Below are positions 4,628 through 8,501 of a DNA stretch of 8,501 bases, one piece after another; the stretch's first letter is position 1, and each line of letters starts with the position of its first letter. The stretch comes from an uncultured Bacilli bacterium. Its GTDB lineage: Bacteria; Bacillota_I; Bacilli_A; RF39; UBA660. The translations under genes and the position numbers were made by a program. The notes beneath the pieces are model-generated. The model did no database searches. It was given only the letters and a program-made list of their open reading frames with translations, and was not told where the DNA came from. The stretch spans positions 1 to 8,501 of the forward strand of contig CALVVC010000045.1 of NCBI GenBank assembly GCA_944363755.1, given 5' to 3'.

Positions 4628-5732
4628 GTCATTAAAAGTTACGAATTTTCGTAATTATGATAAATTTAATATAACTTTAGGTAGTAAAATGAATATTTTT
4701 ATTGGAAATAATGCTAGTGGTAAGACTAATATCTTAGAATCTATTGCAATACTTGGACTTACTAAATCATTTAGAAATGGATTAGACTGTGATGTTATTA
4801 GATTTGGTAAGAAAAAAGCTGTAATAGAAGGTAGAGTTTTAAATAATAAACAGATAAAAGATTTAAAGATAGAATTTTTTGATAAAGATAAAGATATTTT
4901 TGTAAATAATAAAAAAGTAAGAAAGTATGCAGATTATATTTCTAATTTAAATACTATTATTTTTACACCTAATGATTTAGATATTATAAAAGGTTCACCT
5001 AGCATTAGAAGAAATTTACTTAATGTGACTTTGTCACAAATTTCTTATTCTTATTTAGTTACTTATAATGAATATAATAAAATTTTAAAGACACGTAATG
5101 AATATCTTAAAATGTTATTTACTAATGGAATTGCTGATAAGAATTATTTAGATGTTTTAACAGATAAGTTAGTAGAGAAAGCTATTTTGATTTATAAAGA
5201 GAGATTTAAATATTTATCTTTAGTTAATAGTTATATTAGTAATATTTATAATAATATTACAGAAGATGTAAGAGTATTAAAAATAGAATATAGTCCTAAT
5301 ATACCTATTAATTCTTATGAAGAAGAGGAATTAAGGAAAGTTATGGTTAATACTTATAAGAAAAATTATAAGAGAGAGTTAAATAGTGGTATGACGTTAT
5401 TTGGGCCTCATAGAGACGATTTTTCCTTTATTATGGATAATAATATAGATATGAAGATTTATGCTTCAGAAGGTCAACAGAAATGTGCTGTACTAGCTTA
5501 TAAACTTTCTTCTATTCCTATATTTAAAGAAAACAATGGAACTAATCCAGTACTTCTTTTAGATGATATATTTAGTGAACTTGATTTAAATAAAAGAAAT
5601 AGGCTTTTAAAATATGTAAGTAGAGATATTCAAAGTATTATAACAACAACAGATTTAAAAAATATTTCTAAGAAGACTTTAGATAGTGCAGTTATATTTA
5701 AAGTTAATGATGGAAAGATTGAGAGGAGTTAA
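4617..5732 (+). CDS. recF: DNA replication/repair ATPase RecF
   Basis: RecF is an SMC-like ABC ATPase that works with RecO and RecR to load RecA at single-strand gaps, restarting stalled forks; in Bacilli it also supports recombination during transformation. The 371 residues match the family. Visible are Walker A GNNASGKT (30-37, Lys36) after the typical RSLKVTNFRNY start, the block TPNDLDIIKGSPSIRR that follows the usual APEDL...KGSP pattern, the ABC signature region SEGQQK (284-289), and Walker B LLLDDIFSELD (Asp316, Asp317). The start is fixed because an in-frame TGA lies at 4608-4610 and the first ATG aligns with the family N-terminus. The ribosome site is weak; expression probably depends on the overlapping leader ORF. 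gyrB begins three bases after the stop. Confidence 0.96.
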   Translation: MIIRSLKVTNFRNYDKFNITLGSKMNIFIGNNASGKTNILESIAILGLTKSFRNGLDCDVIRFGKKKAVIEGRVLNNKQIKDLKIEFFDKDKDIFVNNKKVRKYADYISNLNTIIFTPNDLDIIKGSPSIRRNLLNVTLSQISYSYLVTYNEYNKILKTRNEYLKMLFTNGIADKNYLDVLTDKLVEKAILIYKERFKYLSLVNSYISNIYNNITEDVRVLKIEYSPNIPINSYEEEELRKVMVNTYKKNYKRELNSGMTLFGPHRDDFSFIMDNNIDMKIYASEGQQKCAVLAYKLSSIPIFKENNGTNPVLLLDDIFSELDLNKRNRLLKYVSRDIQSIITTTDLKNISKKTLDSAVIFKVNDGKIERS

Positions 5733-5735
5733 GGT

Positions 5736-7658
5736 ATGGAAGAAAAAGTAGAGAATAATTATGATTCTTCGGCTATACAAGTGCTTGAAGGATTAGAGGC
5801 TGTTAGGAAAAGACCTGGTATGTATATTGGTTCTACTAGTTCTAGAGGACTTCATCATTTAGTATGGGAGATTGTTGATAATGCTATAGATGAAGCTTTA
5901 GCAGGATACTGTAGTCATATTGAAGTTACTATTAATAAAGATAATAGTATTACAGTTAAAGATGATGGTAGAGGTATTCCTGTTGATATTCATCCTAAAA
6001 CAGGTAAGAGTACAGTAGAGACTGTTTATACAGTACTTCATGCTGGAGGAAAGTTCGGTGGTGGAGGATATAAAGTATCTGGAGGACTTCATGGTGTTGG
6101 AGCTTCTGTTGTTAATGCTTTATCTGATTGGTTAGAAGTAAAAGTGTATCGTGATGGAAATATTTATTATCAAAGATATCAAACAGGAGGTAAACCAGTT
6201 GATGATTTAAAAGTATTGGGAGAATGCGATAAAGATAGAACAGGTACTACTGTTACATTTAAGCCAGATGATCAAATATTTACAGAAACAACTGTATATG
6301 ATTATGATATTTTAAAAACAAGACTTAGAGAGTTAGCTTTCTTAAATAGAGGTCTTCGTATTACTTTATATGATGATAGACAAACACCTAGAAAAGATAG
6401 TTTTCATTATGAAGGTGGTATTCGTGAATATGTAGAGATGCTTAATAAAAATAAAAATGCTATTCATCCTACTATTATTGATATAACTGGGGTTATGAAT
6501 GATATTTCAGTTGAAGTGGCTTTACAATATAATGAATCATATAATGCTTCTATTTATTCATTTGTTAATAATATTACTACACCAGAAGGTGGTACTCATG
6601 AAGATGGTGTTAGACGTGCTTTAACGAGAGTTTTAAATAAATATGCATCTAGTCATAATCTTTTGAAAGAAAAGGATGATTCTTTAAGTGGTGATGATGT
6701 TAAAGAGGGTATTACAATGATAATATCTGTTAAACATCCTAATCCACAGTTTGAAGGTCAAACTAAGACGAAACTTGGTAATAGTGAGGTTAGGGGAATA
6801 ACTGATAAAATATTTTCAGAACATTTTGAAAGGTTTTTATTAGAACACCCTGATGAAGCGAGAATTATTGTAGAGAAATGTATAACAGCATCACGTGCTC
6901 GTGTTGCGGCGAAGAAAGCAAGAGAGTTAACTCGTCGTAAGGGAGATCTTGATATGACTAATGTTTGGGGTAAACTTAATGACTGTAAGAGTAAAGATGC
7001 CTCAGAATGTGAGATATTCTTAGTAGAGGGGGACTCTGCAGGTGGTTCTGCTATTAAGGGAAGAAATAGTATGACACAAGCGATTTTACCTTTGCGTGGT
7101 AAGATTTTAAATGTTGAGAAAGCAAGACTTGATAGAGCTTTATCTAACGAAGAAATTAGAACAATTATAACGGCTTTTGGTACAGGAATAGGGGAAGAGT
7201 TTGATATTTCTAAATTACGTTACAATAAAATTATTATAATGACTGATGCTGATGTTGATGGTTCACATATTAGAGTTTTACTTTTAACATTATTTTATCG
7301 TTTCTTTAGACCTATTATTGAAGAAGGTCATGTATATGCGGCACAACCTCCACTATATAGAATTACACATGGAAAAACACGTAAATATGTTTTAGATGAA
7401 GCAGAACGTGCTGAATATTTAGCAACTCTTTCTCCAAATACTAAATATGAGATAACTCGTATGAAAGGTTTAGGAGAAATGGATGCTGAAGAGTTGAATG
7501 AGACAACTATGGATATTAGTAAACGTGTTTTAAGACAAATTACAATAGATGATGCAGTTGCAGCGGATGAAGTATTTTCTAATCTTATGGGTGAAGAAGT
7601 GGCACCTCGTCGTGAATTTATTGAAGAAAATGCAACTTATGCAACATTAGATGTTTAG
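5736..7658 (+). CDS. gyrB: DNA gyrase subunit B (ATPase subunit)
   Basis: GyrB supplies ATP hydrolysis for the A2B2 gyrase that introduces negative supercoils ahead of the fork. The 640 residues are normal for Gram-positive GyrB. The GHKL ATPase domain shows Glu45, Asn49 and Asp52 in [17 protein letters not shown] (76-82) and the ATP lid GGLHGVG (116-122). [13 protein letters not shown] marks the transducer domain. The TOPRIM domain has EGDSAGGSA (431-439, catalytic Glu431), [12 protein letters not shown] (452-463) and DADVDGSHI (504-512, metal-binding aspartates). The C-terminus includes [17 protein letters not shown], the usual GyrB tail. The Shine-Dalgarno GAGAGGAG (5721-5728) lies in the end of recF, so the two are co-transcribed. 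The small gene yaaB (remB), found between recF and gyrB in B. subtilis, is absent. Confidence 0.98.
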   Translation: MEEKVENNYDSSAIQVLEGLEAVRKRPGMYIGSTSSRGLHHLVWEIVDNAIDEALAGYCSHIEVTINKDNSITVKDDGRGIPVDIHPKTGKSTVETVYTVLHAGGKFGGGGYKVSGGLHGVGASVVNALSDWLEVKVYRDGNIYYQRYQTGGKPVDDLKVLGECDKDRTGTTVTFKPDDQIFTETTVYDYDILKTRLRELAFLNRGLRITLYDDRQTPRKDSFHYEGGIREYVEMLNKNKNAIHPTIIDITGVMNDISVEVALQYNESYNASIYSFVNNITTPEGGTHEDGVRRALTRVLNKYASSHNLLKEKDDSLSGDDVKEGITMIISVKHPNPQFEGQTKTKLGNSEVRGITDKIFSEHFERFLLEHPDEARIIVEKCITASRARVAAKKARELTRRKGDLDMTNVWGKLNDCKSKDASECEIFLVEGDSAGGSAIKGRNSMTQAILPLRGKILNVEKARLDRALSNEEIRTIITAFGTGIGEEFDISKLRYNKIIIMTDADVDGSHIRVLLLTLFYRFFRPIIEEGHVYAAQPPLYRITHGKTRKYVLDEAERAEYLATLSPNTKYEITRMKGLGEMDAEELNETTMDISKRVLRQITIDDAVAADEVFSNLMGEEVAPRREFIEENATYATLDV

Positions 7659-7668
7659 GAGGTAAATT

Positions 7669-8501
7669 ATGGATAGATTAGAACAAAACAATATAGTTAA
7701 AGAAGTAAAAGACTCCTTTCTTGATTATTCTATGAGTGTTATTACAGCAAGAGCAATTCCGGATTTAAGAGATGGGCTAAAACCTGTTCATCGTAGAATT
7801 TTATATTCTATGTTTGAATCTGGTTATACTCCTGATAAACCTCATAGAAAAAGTGCTAAGACTGTTGGTGAGGTTATGGGTAATTATCATCCTCATGGCG
7901 ATAGTTCAATATATGAAGCAATGGTTAGAATGGCACAAGACTTTTCTTATAGATATATGTTAATTGATGGTCATGGAAATTTTGGTAATATTGAAGGTTA
8001 TGGGGCTGCAGCGATGCGTTATACTGAATCAAGACTTTCAAAGATTTCTCTTGAACTTTTAAGGAATATTAATAAAAATACAATTGATTTTACTCCTAAC
8101 TTTGATGAATCTTCAAAAGAGCCTGTTGTTTTACCATCACGTTTTCCTAATATTTTAGTTAATGGTACTACAGGTATTGCTGTTGGTATGGCAACAAATA
8201 TTCCTCCTCATAATTTAAAAGAGGTTATTGATGGTTGCGTTGCTTATATTGATAATCCTGATATTGATACTGATGGGTTAATGCAGTATATTAAGGGGCC
8301 TGATTTTCCAACTGGAGCATCAATTCTTGGTAATAGTGGTATTAAAAAGGCTTATGAGACAGGTAGAGGAACTATTACTATTAGAAGTAAAGCTCAGATA
8401 GAAGAAAAAAATGGTAGACAATATATAATTATTGATGAAGTTCCTTATGGCGTTAATACGTCTGAGTTAAAAAATAAAGTGGCAGAACTTGTTCATAATA
8501 A
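7669..8501 (+). CDS. gyrA: DNA gyrase subunit A, 5' part (runs off the right edge)
   Basis: GyrA cuts and rejoins DNA in the gyrase A2B2 complex. Only the first 277 codons are in the window, about a third of the usual 800 or more residues. The start follows an ideal AGGAGG (7657-7662) that overlaps the gyrB stop codon, so translation is probably coupled. The winged-helix region reads [18 protein letters not shown]. At the two classic quinolone-resistance positions it has Ser79 and Glu83, the usual susceptible residues in Bacilli. The catalytic tyrosine is Tyr118 in [27 protein letters not shown] and the block EVPYGVN follow as in the family. Just before the active site the protein reads [10 protein letters not shown] where I expect something close to GNFGS(V/M)DGDG; the Asp-to-Tyr change at 111 is unusual to my knowledge. 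The rest of the gene is beyond the edge. Confidence 0.97.
   Translation, partial: MDRLEQNNIVKEVKDSFLDYSMSVITARAIPDLRDGLKPVHRRILYSMFESGYTPDKPHRKSAKTVGEVMGNYHPHGDSSIYEAMVRMAQDFSYRYMLIDGHGNFGNIEGYGAAAMRYTESRLSKISLELLRNINKNTIDFTPNFDESSKEPVVLPSRFPNILVNGTTGIAVGMATNIPPHNLKEVIDGCVAYIDNPDIDTDGLMQYIKGPDFPTGASILGNSGIKKAYETGRGTITIRSKAQIEEKNGRQYIIIDEVPYGVNTSELKNKVAELVHN

Noticed and set aside
5898..6092. 64-codon minus-strand ORF within gyrB
   Set aside because: A reverse-frame shadow in the conserved ATPase region of gyrB; no start signals.
7903..7917. Quinolone-resistance change in gyrA
   Set aside because: The two classic positions (Ser79 and Glu83 here) carry the usual susceptible residues of Bacilli.
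1..8501. Insertion sequences, CRISPR arrays, tRNA or rRNA genes
   Set aside because: No transposase, terminal inverted repeats with target duplication, regularly spaced repeats or cloverleaf were found on either strand.

Overview
This is the replication-origin (oriC) region of a low-GC Firmicute. The gene order is dnaA-dnaN-x-recF-gyrB-gyrA, the DNA is very AT-rich, Shine-Dalgarno sites are strong (GGAGGTGA, AGGAGG), and the DnaA boxes are of the TTATCCACA/TTTTCCACA type. DnaA, DnaN and a ComK homologue together point to the order Bacillales. A Gemella-like or staphylococcus-related organism is my best guess, but the genus is inference only.

Layout. Bases 1-62 hold a near-perfect minus-strand promoter and Shine-Dalgarno for a gene starting at or beyond the left edge; synteny suggests rpmH. 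Bases 89-991 (minus) encode a 300-residue charged protein that I do not recognise. Bases 992-1265 are the upstream half of the origin: seven DnaA-box-like 9-mers between divergent promoters. dnaA (1266-2636) starts at a GTG, not at the upstream ATG. Bases 2637-2776 are the downstream half of the origin: one perfect TTATCCACA, two adjacent variants, an AT-rich candidate unwinding zone and the dnaN promoter. dnaN is 2777-3904. The 3905-4039 gap carries a weak terminator, a candidate ComK-binding site, a -10 element and a leader hairpin ahead of 4040-4507. The gene at 4040-4507 is a homologue of the competence regulator ComK, sitting where most Firmicutes carry the small S4-domain gene yaaA. After a terminator and an extended -10 promoter, a 10-codon leader ORF overlaps the start of recF (4617-5732). 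gyrB (5736-7658) and gyrA (7669 to the edge, partial) follow at very short spacing, as one likely operon.

How the genes work together. DnaA opens the origin on either side of its own gene, DnaN is the sliding clamp, RecF loads recombinase at gaps, and GyrB/GyrA relieve the supercoils ahead of the fork. Genes point away from the origin on both sides, so all are co-directional with replication. The unexpected member is ComK, the master switch for DNA uptake. It is placed at maximal gene dosage, has its own apparent promoter and terminator, and lacks the C-terminal tail that in Bacillus subtilis carries the MecA/ClpCP degradation signal. This comK cassette is the main item of interest.
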